From: Polycyclovorans sp.
GTDB taxonomy: Bacteria; Pseudomonadota; Gammaproteobacteria; Nevskiales; Nevskiaceae
DNA length: 40,741 bases
Assembly: GCA_002706265.1 (NCBI GenBank)
Contig: PAKU01000043.1
Coordinates: 1 to 40,741, forward strand
Reading direction: 5' to 3'
Shown here: positions 27,215-36,129 of the stretch, piece after piece
Numbering within the stretch: position 1 is the first letter of the stretch
Layout: each line of letters starts with the position of its first letter
Made by a program: the position numbers and the translations under genes
Notes under the pieces: model-generated
Database searches by the model: none
The model's input: the letters and a program-made list of their open reading frames with translations, nothing else
Told to the model about the DNA's origin: nothing

Positions 27215-27367
27215 GGCGTCATATTGAACTGGCTGGCAAATCTTTGGACGGCAGCGGCCGCGAGGCACCCTGGCTTGCGGGCGTGGCGCCCGGCGGTTGC
27301 TCAGGCGGCGTGGAGATGGCTGCGCCCATAGAATACGGACTGTCCTTCTTTCCACACGGATGAGTTG

Positions 27368-27937
27368 ATGTCGGTCAATGTCTTAGGCAAGACCTTCGAA
27401 CTGGCGCTGTTGCGCGCCGGCCCGCAGGATTTCCCCTTCATGCCGAACCGCCACGCCCTGTTCGGGGTGGTGGGCGGTACGCCGGTGTTCATGGTGTACA
27501 GCCTGGCCTTGAGCCCGGTCATTGCGCTGTCGATGGCGCTGGGCACCGTGCTGGGCATTTTTCTCGCCACCCGGCTGATTCTGCGCTGGCGCAAGCTCGA
27601 TGGCCGCTTCGCCCAGACCGCACACGCGCTGATGTGCACCAACGCGCTGTTGACCGTGCTGATGATTCTGCCGTTCTCGCAGATCGCCCCGTTGCTCAGC
27701 GAGCTGGCCGCCAACCCCGAGGCCCCGGTGCCGACCGACATCCCCGGCCTGCCGGTGATGATCATGAACGTGCTCAACATCTGGAATTTTCTGATCACCG
27801 CCAATGTGTATCGCCACGCCACCGATCGTGGCTTTGCCATGGGCCTGCTCTACAGCCTCATGAGTTCGGGCGTGGTGCTGGCCACGGTGCTGAGCTTCGG
27901 CCTGCTGCTGGGTGGCCTGGGCATCGGCGGCGCCTGA
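27368..27937 (+). CDS. Predicted multi-spanning inner-membrane protein
   Basis: I do not recognise a characterised family. The 189-aa protein has about five hydrophobic segments (near 43-72, 90-105, 128-150 and 160-185), a short loop with EAPVPTDIPGLP, and an ending of LLLGGLGIGGA. The fold could be of the Yip1-like type, but that is a guess. ATG at 27368 is chosen over a TTG one codon earlier. Its stop overlaps the mpl start (TGATG), so it is probably translated together with mpl. Confidence 0.75.
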   Translation: MSVNVLGKTFELALLRAGPQDFPFMPNRHALFGVVGGTPVFMVYSLALSPVIALSMALGTVLGIFLATRLILRWRKLDGRFAQTAHALMCTNALLTVLMILPFSQIAPLLSELAANPEAPVPTDIPGLPVMIMNVLNIWNFLITANVYRHATDRGFAMGLLYSLMSSGVVLATVLSFGLLLGGLGIGGA

Positions 27938-29304
27938 TGCACCTGCATGTTCTGGGCATCTGCGGCACGTTCATGGCCGGCATCGCGGCTCTGGCGCGCG
28001 AGGCCGGGCATCGCGTCACCGGCTCGGACGCCAACGCCTGGCCGCCCATGTCGACCCAGCTCGAAGCCCTGGGCATCGAGGTCATGCCGGGCTACGACCC
28101 GGCCCACCTGGACCCTGCGCCCGATGTGGTGGTGGTGGGCAATGTCATCTCGCGCGGCAATCCGGCCATCGAGGCGGTGCTCAACCGGGGTCTGCCGTAT
28201 TGCAGCGGACCGGAATGGCTGGCGCGGCACGTGCTGGCCGGCCGCACGGTGCTGGCGGTGGCCGGCACCCACGGCAAGACCACCACCACCGCGATGCTGG
28301 CATGGCTGCTCGAACACGCCGGCCTCAGCCCCGGATTTCTGGTCGGTGGCCTGCCCGCAAACTTCGGCGTGTCGGCGCGCCTGGGCGCGGCCGATGCGCC
28401 CTTCGTGATTGAGGCCGACGAATACGACACCGCGTTTTTCGACAAGCGCAGCAAGTTTGTCCACTACCGGCCCACCGTGGCGGTGCTGAACAACCTCGAA
28501 TTCGACCACGCCGACATTTTTCCCGACCTCGCCGCCATCGAGCGCCAGTTTCACCATCTGGTGCGCACCGTGCCCTCGACGGGACGGCTGATCGTCAACG
28601 CCGAAGCGCCGGCGCTGGCGCGGGTGTTGGCGCAGGGTGCGTGGACGCCGGTGGTGGCCTTCAACAGTGACGACGGCTGGCGCGCCCAGCCGCGTGCCGG
28701 CGGCTTCGTGTTGCAGGTGAGCGGGCAGGCCGAGACTCCCGCCATCGACATGCCGCTGCCGGGTGCGCACAACCGTGCCAATGCGCTGGCGGCCATGGCG
28801 GCGGCGACGGCGGTCGGTGTGCCGCTGGCCGCACTGGCCCCGGCCATGGCGGCGTTTCGCGGGGTGCGACGGCGGCTGGAAGTGGTGGGCGAGGTGGCGG
28901 GCATCCGCGTCTATGACGACTTTGCGCATCACCCCACCGCCATCGAGGTGACCCTGGCCGCGCTGCGCGAACACGCGCCCGGCCGCATTCTGGCAGTGCT
29001 GGAACCGCGCTCCAACACCATGCGTCGCGGCGAGCATGCGGCCGCGTTGCCTGGCGCCCTGTCGGGCGCCGATGTCGTCTACGTGCTGGCGCGGCCCGAC
29101 CTGCAATGGAACGCTGCCGAAGCGCTGGCCAGGGTTCGCCCGCCGCGGGTGATCTGCGCCACCGTTGAAGACCTGAGCGCGCGCCTGGTTGCCGATGCGG
29201 TCGCAGGCGACCGCATCGTGCTGATGAGCAATGGTGACTTCGGCGGGCTGCCGCAAACCCTGCCGCAACAACTACAGGCGGCCCACGCCGCCGGGATTCT
29301 TTGA
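27937..29304 (+). CDS. mpl: UDP-N-acetylmuramate:L-Ala-gamma-D-Glu-meso-DAP ligase (murein tripeptide ligase)
   Basis: A 455-aa Mur ligase that reattaches recycled murein tripeptide to UDP-N-acetylmuramate. ATP loop AGTHGKTTTTAML (109-121), metal region FVIEADEYDTAFFDKRSKFVHY, VYDDFAHHPTAIEVTL and ILAVLEPRSNTMRRGEHAAAL are Mpl hallmarks and distinguish it from MurC. The N-terminus MHLHVLGICGTFMAGIAALA is the UDP-binding domain. It overlaps the upstream membrane protein gene by one base and the pmbA gene by one base (TGATG), making a three-gene series. Confidence 0.96.
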   Translation: MHLHVLGICGTFMAGIAALAREAGHRVTGSDANAWPPMSTQLEALGIEVMPGYDPAHLDPAPDVVVVGNVISRGNPAIEAVLNRGLPYCSGPEWLARHVLAGRTVLAVAGTHGKTTTTAMLAWLLEHAGLSPGFLVGGLPANFGVSARLGAADAPFVIEADEYDTAFFDKRSKFVHYRPTVAVLNNLEFDHADIFPDLAAIERQFHHLVRTVPSTGRLIVNAEAPALARVLAQGAWTPVVAFNSDDGWRAQPRAGGFVLQVSGQAETPAIDMPLPGAHNRANALAAMAAATAVGVPLAALAPAMAAFRGVRRRLEVVGEVAGIRVYDDFAHHPTAIEVTLAALREHAPGRILAVLEPRSNTMRRGEHAAALPGALSGADVVYVLARPDLQWNAAEALARVRPPRVICATVEDLSARLVADAVAGDRIVLMSNGDFGGLPQTLPQQLQAAHAAGIL

Positions 29305-30641
29305 TGACCCATGAAATCGACCTTCCGCACCTTGCCGGGCAGGTGCTGGACACGGCCCGCAAGGCCGGCGCCGACAGCGCCGAGCTGATGATCAGCGCCT
29401 CGCGCGGCTATTCCCTCAACGTGCGCCAGCAGGCGGTTGAAAGCCTGGAGTTCCAGCAGGACCGCGAGCTGTCACTGACCGTTTACGTAGGCCTGCGCAA
29501 GGGCGTGGCCAGCACCGGTGACCTCACCGAAGCCGGGCTGCGCGATGCCGTCACGGCCGCCGTGGACATTGCCCGCGCGACCGGCGAGGACCCCTGTCAT
29601 GGCCTGGCCGAAGCGTCGCTGATGGCGACCCACTTCCCCGATCTCGACCTCGACCACCCGTGGGACATCGCCCCGGCCGACGCGGTGCTGCTGGCGCAAG
29701 AGGCCGAGCGGGCGGCGCTGGCGGTGGACGCCCGCATCCGCCAGAGCGAAGGTGCCGGGTTCTCCAGCCATCGCAGCCATTCGCTCTACGCCAACAGTCA
29801 CGGATTTCTCGGCGCGCGCACCGGCACCTCGCACGGCTACAACTGCGCCGTGGTGGCGGCAGACGGCGACGACATGCAGCGTGATGACTGGTACACCTAT
29901 CACCGCCGCGCCGATCAACTCGAAAGTCCCGAATCCGTGGGGCGCGAAGCCGGCCGGCGCGCGGTGCGGCGCCTGGGCGCGCGGCGCATCAGAACCCAGG
30001 CGGCACCGGTGCTGTTCGTGCCGGAACTGGCGCGTGGCCTCATCGGTTCGTTCATCGGAGCCATTTCCGGCGGCGCGCTGTATCGCCGCGCCAGCTTTCT
30101 GCTCGACGCCATGGACCAGCCGATCTTTCCGGCGGGGGTGTCGGTGCACCAGCGCCCCTACCTGCCGTGCGCGGCCGCCAGCAGCGCCTTCGACGGCGAG
30201 GGCGTGGCGACGCGCGACCGCACGCTGATCGACGACGGCGTGCTCAGGGGCTGGGTGCTGGGCAGCTACTCGGCGCGCCGACTCGGGCTGACCACCACCG
30301 GCAATGCCGGCGGCCTGTTCAACCTGCTGCTGGAGGCCCCGCGCGAGCCCTTCGACCACCTGCTGAAACGCATGGGCCGCGGCCTGCTGGTGACCGAATT
30401 GATGGGCAGCGGCGTCAACGGCGTGACCGGCGACTATTCGCGTGGCGCCGCCGGCTTCTGGGTAGAAAACGGCGAGATTGCCCACCCCGTCGACGAACTG
30501 ACCATCGCCGGCAACCTGCGGGACCTCTACAAGAACTTCATCGGCTTCGGCGACGACATCCGCCCCTACGCCACCCTGCAGACCGGCTCGGTGCTGGTCA
30601 GCGAGATGATGATTGCCGCCCAGGACGCCGCCGACGCCTAG
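29304..30641 (+). CDS. pmbA: Metalloprotease PmbA (TldE)
   Basis: A 445-aa subunit of the TldD/TldE family. TldD-TldE forms a peptidase that processes microcin B17 leader peptide and degrades CcdA. In PmbA/TldE the TldD metal-binding HExxxH motif is absent, consistent with this sequence. Segments SGGALYRRASFLLDAM, GLTTTGNAGGLFNLLLE, GVTGDYSRGAAGFWVENGEI and FIGFGDDIRPYATLQTGSVLVSEMMIA are typical. Its ATG shares one base with the mpl stop. The stop TAG overlaps the stop of the convergent PhoX gene within CTAG. A tldD gene is not in the window. Confidence 0.95.
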   Translation: MTHEIDLPHLAGQVLDTARKAGADSAELMISASRGYSLNVRQQAVESLEFQQDRELSLTVYVGLRKGVASTGDLTEAGLRDAVTAAVDIARATGEDPCHGLAEASLMATHFPDLDLDHPWDIAPADAVLLAQEAERAALAVDARIRQSEGAGFSSHRSHSLYANSHGFLGARTGTSHGYNCAVVAADGDDMQRDDWYTYHRRADQLESPESVGREAGRRAVRRLGARRIRTQAAPVLFVPELARGLIGSFIGAISGGALYRRASFLLDAMDQPIFPAGVSVHQRPYLPCAAASSAFDGEGVATRDRTLIDDGVLRGWVLGSYSARRLGLTTTGNAGGLFNLLLEAPREPFDHLLKRMGRGLLVTELMGSGVNGVTGDYSRGAAGFWVENGEIAHPVDELTIAGNLRDLYKNFIGFGDDIRPYATLQTGSVLVSEMMIAAQDAADA

Positions 30642-32035
30642 ACCGGCAGCGCCGGCGGAAACGGACCGCGGATGGCCAGCGTCAATCCGCTGGCCTGCTG
30701 GTTGACGAACAGCGTGCGGCCGTCCGGCGCGAAGCAGGCGCCGGCCAGTTCGGAGGCGTTGTAGGGGTTGTCGGCGAAGCGATAGAGCCGGCCGTCGGGG
30801 CGTACGCCGACCAGGCCGCAATGACGGTCGGTGTCTTCGCAGAGCAGCAGATCGCCCCACGGGGTGACGGTGAGGTTGTCGCAGTGGGCCATCTGCTGCG
30901 GGTCGCGTGATTCCACGAACAGGTCGAGCCCGCCCGGCGCTGCGGCCTCATCCGCGCCGCCTTCATCCGCGCCGGGCACATAACGAAACACCTGTCCGGC
31001 CTGACGGGCCCCGCCCGAGGTGCAGGCGAAGTACAGCGTGCCATTGCCCCACCACAGGCCTTCGCCGCGGGCGAACAGGGCCGCGCCGCTGGCGTGCCCG
31101 CGTTGCCGCAGGCTGTCGTCGGCGGACGCCACGTCATCGAGGTCGATCCAGCGGGTGGTGAAGGTCTTGCCGGGTTCCATGCGCGGGGCGTCTGGCGTCC
31201 AGTTGCGGGTGTCGGCGGCGTTCCAGTCGCGCAGGGCCAGGGCCTGCAGACGGCCACCGGCGGCCAGCCGGCCGGGCTGGTCGGGCAGGTACCGGTAGAG
31301 CAGGCTGTCGGGGCGGTCTTCACTCAGGTACACCACGCCGGTTCGGGGGTCGACGGCGGCGGCTTCGTGATTGAAGCGTCCCATCGATTTGAGCGCCAGC
31401 GCCGGCACCAGGCCGTCGGCGCTGGCGGGCACTTCGAACACATAGCCGTGTTCGCGCGCGTGCAGATTGTCGATCCCCGACAGCGACTCTTCGCAACTCA
31501 GCCACGCGCCCCAGGGCGTGGGCCCCCCGGCACAGTTGCGCTCGGTGCCGGTCAGGCTCAGCCACTGCCGTGCGACGCGTCCGGTCTGTGGGTCGTAGAT
31601 CAGCGTGGTGGTGCTCCCGCAGGACGGTTCGTCGCCGCCCGGGTCGTAAGCGCGTTGCCGATGATGGGCGCCGAAGCGCGCATGACGTGCGCCAAACGGG
31701 CCGCCGCCAAGCCGCGCGCGATCGGGGTCGAGCTCATGGTTGCAGACCAGCCGCACGCCGCCACCGGGGTTGGCAAAGGCGGCCATGCCATCGGCCATGC
31801 CCGGCACCAGCAGGCCGTCTGACATTTCGCTGCCGGCGCGTGCGATCACCCGGTACGAAAAGCCCGAGGGCAGGTCGAGAATGCCGCGGGGATCGGTGCG
31901 CAGGTCGCCGAAGCCGGTCGCCATGGCCGCCGTGCTGCCCGGCAATTCTGCCGCCCACAGGCGCTGCAGACCGAGGAACGCGCCGGCCACCGCGCCACCT
32001 CCGGCCATCAATACGCTGCGGCGTTTCAGGTCCAT
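30638..32035 (-). CDS. PhoX-family (DUF839) alkaline phosphatase-like protein
   Basis: A 465-aa exported protein. A Tat signal (KRRSVLMAGGGAVAGAFLG) precedes a beta-propeller-like fold with VCNHELDPD, NCAGGPTPWGAWLSCEES and GRFNHEAAAVDPRTGVVYLSEDR, all typical of PhoX/DUF839. PhoX enzymes use iron and calcium ions to release phosphate from monoesters. It lies 13 bp downstream of the phytase gene and third in the series that starts with a TonB-dependent receptor, so it may complete phytate breakdown by removing the lower phosphates. It could also be a different DUF839 hydrolase. Confidence 0.9.
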   Translation of the reverse strand: MDLKRRSVLMAGGGAVAGAFLGLQRLWAAELPGSTAAMATGFGDLRTDPRGILDLPSGFSYRVIARAGSEMSDGLLVPGMADGMAAFANPGGGVRLVCNHELDPDRARLGGGPFGARHARFGAHHRQRAYDPGGDEPSCGSTTTLIYDPQTGRVARQWLSLTGTERNCAGGPTPWGAWLSCEESLSGIDNLHAREHGYVFEVPASADGLVPALALKSMGRFNHEAAAVDPRTGVVYLSEDRPDSLLYRYLPDQPGRLAAGGRLQALALRDWNAADTRNWTPDAPRMEPGKTFTTRWIDLDDVASADDSLRQRGHASGAALFARGEGLWWGNGTLYFACTSGGARQAGQVFRYVPGADEGGADEAAAPGGLDLFVESRDPQQMAHCDNLTVTPWGDLLLCEDTDRHCGLVGVRPDGRLYRFADNPYNASELAGACFAPDGRTLFVNQQASGLTLAIRGPFPPALPV

Positions 32036-32048
32036 GGGCGATCTCGCG

Positions 32049-33185
32049 TCAGGGCGCCGGCGGCGCGCAGGTTTTCAGGTTCATGGCGCGCAGCACTTCG
32101 CGCAGGTCGAAGGCCGCCACGTTACCGTCATCGTGCACGGCAAAAAAGGCGCCCCCGGCAAATCCGGGGAAGGCGTGCTGGGTCATCCACACGCCGTCGG
32201 TATTGAGCGTGATCTGGCCCGAGAAGCTGCCGTGATATTCCAGACTGCGGCGCTCGAACACATGAAAATAATTGGCCTGCTTGCCCTGGTCGGCGGCGAA
32301 CCACCAGCCGCTGCCGTCGGCGCAGGTGTACAGCGCGATGCCCTCGGGCTGAAAGTGAAACACGCCACCGCCCATGCGCTGGCCGCTGAAGCGGCCATCC
32401 AGCCGATAGACCTTGATGTTGCGTTCGGCGTGCTGCTCCTCGTCGGCCACCATGAGCAGGCCCTGCGCGGCATCGCCCCAGATGGACTCGACGATCTTCA
32501 GCACGCCGCGGCCTTCGGTGTCGCCAAAGTGGCGCTCGGGCCGGGCCACGAAGCCCTCGGCGGTTTCCCGCAGCAGGAACTGCTGCACGCGCTGGTCCAG
32601 CTCGGCGGGGGGCGGAATCTCTCCGTCGGCGGTCTCGTAGTTGTCGGTGACCCAGACCCGGTAGTCGCCGCTGGCCAGTTTCTGTGCCCACAGGCCGTAG
32701 GGTTTGCGCAGGGGCCGTTCACCGTCGCCGCCAAAGTGCATCAGGGGTTCGAAGTCTGGCAGGCGCAGCACCTGCACGCGGGGGTTGTCGCGCTCCACGA
32801 CCAGCGCCAGATCATCGATCACGAACACGCCGTTGGGGCGTTCGAACTGCCCGAGTTCGGTGCCCGATTGACCCACCTTCTGCAAAGGTTTGCCGGTGCT
32901 CGCGTCGTAGACCAGCAGGCGGTCGGTTTCCTTGGCGGTGGCCAGCAGCCAGTGCTGGCCGTCCGGCCCGTGCCAGACCGCGACCGAATCGACGTTGTCC
33001 TGCGGGTCGCGTTCGGTGGCGTAGCGCTCGGCGACGGTGGTCAGACCGGCGACCTCGGGAATCGGCGCCTCACCCAGGTCATCGACCAGGTCGTGGAGGC
33101 GCTCACAGGCGGCCAGGGGCATCAGCAGCGCGGCGAGCAGGGCGGCCCGGTATGCGGCGCGACGTGGGGCGGAGAACGTCGTCAT
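32049..33185 (-). CDS. Beta-propeller phytase, lipoprotein
   Basis: A 378-aa protein of the 3-phytase (BPP) family that hydrolyses myo-inositol hexakisphosphate. A signal peptide ends in LAAC (Cys27), predicting a lipoprotein. DNVDSVAVWHGPDGQHWLLAT, GQFERPNGVFVIDDLALVVERDNPRVQVL, FGDTEGRGVLKIVESIWGD and LNTDGVWMTQHAFPGF resemble the phytases of Xanthomonas and relatives. The frame extends upstream, but ATG at 33185 gives the proper signal peptide and lies just before the receptor stop (one-base gap). It is the second gene of a receptor-phytase-PhoX operon. Confidence 0.85.
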   Translation of the reverse strand: MTTFSAPRRAAYRAALLAALLMPLAACERLHDLVDDLGEAPIPEVAGLTTVAERYATERDPQDNVDSVAVWHGPDGQHWLLATAKETDRLLVYDASTGKPLQKVGQSGTELGQFERPNGVFVIDDLALVVERDNPRVQVLRLPDFEPLMHFGGDGERPLRKPYGLWAQKLASGDYRVWVTDNYETADGEIPPPAELDQRVQQFLLRETAEGFVARPERHFGDTEGRGVLKIVESIWGDAAQGLLMVADEEQHAERNIKVYRLDGRFSGQRMGGGVFHFQPEGIALYTCADGSGWWFAADQGKQANYFHVFERRSLEYHGSFSGQITLNTDGVWMTQHAFPGFAGGAFFAVHDDGNVAAFDLREVLRAMNLKTCAPPAP

Positions 33186-33186
33186 C

Positions 33187-35997
33187 TCAGAAATTGGCCT
33201 TGAGGCCCAGTTCGTAGGTCGGGCCATATTCTTCGTATTGCGAGTTGAAGCGTCGGTCCTGGAAGTAGGCATAGAACGGTTCGTCGTTGATGTTCACGGC
33301 ATTGACGTAGAGCTGGTAGGCGTCGCTGAAGCGATAGCTGCCGGTGAAGTCCAGCTGCAGGTGCGCGTCGGCGTAGCGGTCGGTGGCAGGGTCGTCCAGT
33401 TCACCAATCTCGTCCAGATATTCGCTGCGATAGGTGGCCGCCAGGCGCAGGCTGAAGCCGTGCTTTTCCCAGCCCAGCGCCAGGTTGCCCAGCGTGTCGG
33501 ACTGGCGCGGCAGCGGCGTGCCGCCGCTGCGGAAGGGCAGGGTGGCGTCACTGTCCACCAGGGTCAGGTTGGCCAGCAGCAGAACGCCGTCGAAAGGCGC
33601 GGGCAGCATCGAGAATTTCTGCGAGTAGCTGAACTCGGCCCCGTAGAGGTCGGCGGTGTCGCCGTTCAAGGTGGTGATGGCCTCGTCGAAGTCGGCGAAC
33701 GGCCCCGGCTGGCCGGCCACGTCGGAGACGACGAAGAAGTCCTTGAGGCGCTTGTAGAACAGCCCGGCCGAAATCAGCGCCACGCCACCGGGATAGAACT
33801 CGAACGAGAGGTCGACGTTGTCAGACGTCAGCGGGTCGAGATCGGGATTGCCGAACTCGGCGCTGCGCTCGAATGCGCCGTCGTCGTCTTCCTCGATCTC
33901 GATGGCGGTACGCGGCGCCGCCTGCTCGAAGCCCGGCCGCGCGATGCTGCGCGACAGCGATGCCCGCAACAGCATCCGCTCGGTGAATGCGTAACGCAGG
34001 TTGAGGCTGGGCAGCACGTCGGTGTAGTGCGTGTCGGCATTGAGCGGCTGGAACTCCGGATCGCCGCTGCCGCTCTCGGGGTCGATGGTCAGGCGGGTGC
34101 CGCGGGCGTCCGATTCGGTGCGCTCGACGCGCACGCCGCCCACCAGCCGTGCCGGGCCCATGTCGACCCTTGCCATGAGGTAGCCGGCGTAGATGTCCTC
34201 GTCGAGCCGGTAATCCTCGATGCGCGAATCGATGGCGCTGTCGTCACCGTTCAGTTCGAAGTTGGCGCGATTGGCGTTGAAGAAGGTGCTCAGGGCCTGG
34301 CGCGACAGGATCGGCCCGAAGCTGGCCAGGGGATAGTTCACGTTCTGGCTGGCAAAATCGGCGAGCGTGAAGTCGTCGCCGAAGCCGTCGTAGATTTCGG
34401 CATCGGTGTTGCCGATCTTGTCGCGCAGGCGCGCCTTGGCGCCCACTTTCCAGAATCCCGCCCAGGGGCCGATCAGGGTGTCGCGCTGCAGGTTGAGTGC
34501 CAGCGCGGTTTCGCGTTCGCGGGCGAAGGTGTGCTCCAGGGCAATCTCGTCCAGCGCGTAGGTGGCCGCATCGGCAAAGGCGGGGTCATCGCTGAACAGG
34601 CGGGGCTGCTTGCGCTTGGCCAGGTCGTAGCCGACCGCCAGCTCCTCGCCGACGAAGCGGGCGCCCAGCCCGTTGGGCGTGTCTTCTTCGGCCTGGGCGA
34701 AGCCCAGCAGGTAGTCGAGCGTGTAGGCGCCGAAGCGATTCTCGGCGCCGAGGGCGGTGCTGACAATGGTCTGGGTTTCCTTGCGGGCCTCGCTGAGCTT
34801 CTCGATTTCGCTGTCGGCGAAACGGGCGCCGTTGTCGCTCAGCTCGGTGATCTGTTCGTCGTTGAAGGCGTAGACGTTGGTCAGCTGCACTTCGTCATCA
34901 CTGAAGTCGCTGTACAGCGTGCGCCAGTAAACGTCGGTGGCGTCGTTGGGCCGGTAGTCGAAGTTGAGCGTCGTACTGAGGCGCTCGCGGGTGATGGTGT
35001 AGTCGCGCTGCTCGGCTTCTTCCAGACCACGGAACGCGCCGTCGGGGCCTTCGAGGTCTTCGAAGCCGGGTGTCTCGATGCCGTCGGAGCCGAAATCACG
35101 GTCGAACCAGCTCAAGGCGCTGGCCACCCCGAAGTTGTCGACGCCGTCGCCGACGCTGAACAAACGCGTACCCGCGACCGCCAGCTTGGGGCTCCAGGCG
35201 TCGGCAAGGTCGTTGTAACTGCCCTCGCTGCGCAGGCTGAGGCTGTTGCCGCGGTCGAAGGCGGTCGCGCTTTTGAGCGCCACGTTGCCGCCCACCGAAT
35301 CGCCATCCATGTCCGGGGTGATGGCCTTGACGATTTCCAGGCGCTCCAGCAGGTCGGAGGCGATCACGTCGAGGTTGACCTGGCGGGAGTCGGCTTCCGG
35401 GCCGGGCACCCGCAGACCGTTGATGGTGGTGCTGGACAGCGCCGGATCGATGCCGCGAATGATCACGAAGCGGCCTTCACCCTGATCGCGGGCAATCGAC
35501 AGGCCCGGCACCCGCTGCAGGGCCTCGGCGACGTTCTGGTCGGGAAACTGGCCGATCGCGTCGGCCGAGACGATGTTGCGCAGACTGTCGGCGTTGCGCT
35601 GCTGATTGAGTGCGCCCGCCTGCCCGGCCACCTGGCCGATGACCAGAATGTTGTCGATGGGCGGCACGTCGTCGCCGATGACGATGTCGAGACGCGGGGG
35701 CACGTCGGCCTGCACCGTGATGTCGGCCTGCTCGACGGGCGCACCCAGGTATTCCACGATGATCTGGTACTGGCCGGGGGCCACACCGATGAACCGGTAG
35801 CGGCCGTCGCGCCCGGTGACGGCCTCGGCGCCCGAGGGTTCCAGACGCACCAGCGCCCCTTCAAAACCGATGGTGCCGGAGTGATCCAGCACGCGGCCGC
35901 GCAGTTCCTGAGCGCCGGTGTCGGTTTGAGCGCCCACCGGCAAGGCCAGTGGCATCAACAGCAGAACGGCGCCAAAACGGCGCAAGCGCGGATTCAT
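33187..35997 (-). CDS. TonB-dependent receptor (phytate/organophosphate-linked)
   Basis: A 936-aa outer-membrane transporter. Signal peptide MNPRLRRFGAVLLLMPLALPVGAQ is followed by a carboxypeptidase-regulatory-like Ig domain (about 30-105), a plug domain with QFPDQNVAEALQRVPGLSI and RGIDPALSSTTINGLRVP, and a 22-strand barrel that ends in YELGLKANF with a terminal Phe. The TonB-box-like DNILVIGQ is near 115-122. The substrate is not proven; the neighbouring phytase and PhoX genes suggest phytate or its products. ATG at 35997 is preferred, with GGGGAA four bases upstream. A PHO-box-like motif and a palindrome lie upstream. Confidence 0.92.
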   Translation of the reverse strand: MNPRLRRFGAVLLLMPLALPVGAQTDTGAQELRGRVLDHSGTIGFEGALVRLEPSGAEAVTGRDGRYRFIGVAPGQYQIIVEYLGAPVEQADITVQADVPPRLDIVIGDDVPPIDNILVIGQVAGQAGALNQQRNADSLRNIVSADAIGQFPDQNVAEALQRVPGLSIARDQGEGRFVIIRGIDPALSSTTINGLRVPGPEADSRQVNLDVIASDLLERLEIVKAITPDMDGDSVGGNVALKSATAFDRGNSLSLRSEGSYNDLADAWSPKLAVAGTRLFSVGDGVDNFGVASALSWFDRDFGSDGIETPGFEDLEGPDGAFRGLEEAEQRDYTITRERLSTTLNFDYRPNDATDVYWRTLYSDFSDDEVQLTNVYAFNDEQITELSDNGARFADSEIEKLSEARKETQTIVSTALGAENRFGAYTLDYLLGFAQAEEDTPNGLGARFVGEELAVGYDLAKRKQPRLFSDDPAFADAATYALDEIALEHTFARERETALALNLQRDTLIGPWAGFWKVGAKARLRDKIGNTDAEIYDGFGDDFTLADFASQNVNYPLASFGPILSRQALSTFFNANRANFELNGDDSAIDSRIEDYRLDEDIYAGYLMARVDMGPARLVGGVRVERTESDARGTRLTIDPESGSGDPEFQPLNADTHYTDVLPSLNLRYAFTERMLLRASLSRSIARPGFEQAAPRTAIEIEEDDDGAFERSAEFGNPDLDPLTSDNVDLSFEFYPGGVALISAGLFYKRLKDFFVVSDVAGQPGPFADFDEAITTLNGDTADLYGAEFSYSQKFSMLPAPFDGVLLLANLTLVDSDATLPFRSGGTPLPRQSDTLGNLALGWEKHGFSLRLAATYRSEYLDEIGELDDPATDRYADAHLQLDFTGSYRFSDAYQLYVNAVNINDEPFYAYFQDRRFNSQYEEYGPTYELGLKANF

Positions 35998-36013
35998 CGA
36001 GTTCCCCGGTTGG

Positions 36014-36035
36014 GGCCGCAGGACGTCCTGCGGCC
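36014..36035. repeat. Perfect 22-bp palindrome in the predicted leader of the receptor operon
   Basis: GGCCGCAGGAC is followed directly by its reverse complement (36014-36035). In RNA it would form a 9-bp stem with a 4-nt loop. It lies between the putative transcription start (about 36041) and the receptor ribosome-binding site. It may be an mRNA-stabilising 5' hairpin or a protein-binding site. Confidence 0.8.
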
Positions 36036-36047
36036 GATTTTCGGGGC

Positions 36048-36081
36048 ACGCTAGCCGGCGCCCGTGAACGTCCCGTGACAG
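36048..36081 (-). promoter_or_regulatory. Candidate PHO box (PhoB site) and -10 upstream of the receptor operon
   Basis: On the minus strand CTGTCAC (36081-36075), four bases, CGTTCAC (36070-36064), then exactly 10 nt to TAGCGT (36053-36048), a weak -10. The same arrangement occurs in E. coli phoA (CTGTCAT-N4-TTGTCAC-N10-TATAGT). The second repeat matches CTGTCAT at only four of seven positions, so the site is tentative. It lies 67-84 bp before the receptor ATG and fits phosphate-starvation control of a phytate operon. Confidence 0.5.
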
Positions 36082-36129
36082 GGAACCCCGCACGGCACGG
36101 GCGCGACCGGGGCCGCGGCGGCCGCTGCG

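Noticed and set aside
33037..36054. A 1005-codon open frame on the plus strand opposite the TonB receptor
   Set aside because: It is a mirror of the receptor gene in a GC-rich genome, with Val/Gly/Ala-rich low-complexity translation and no recognisable motifs.
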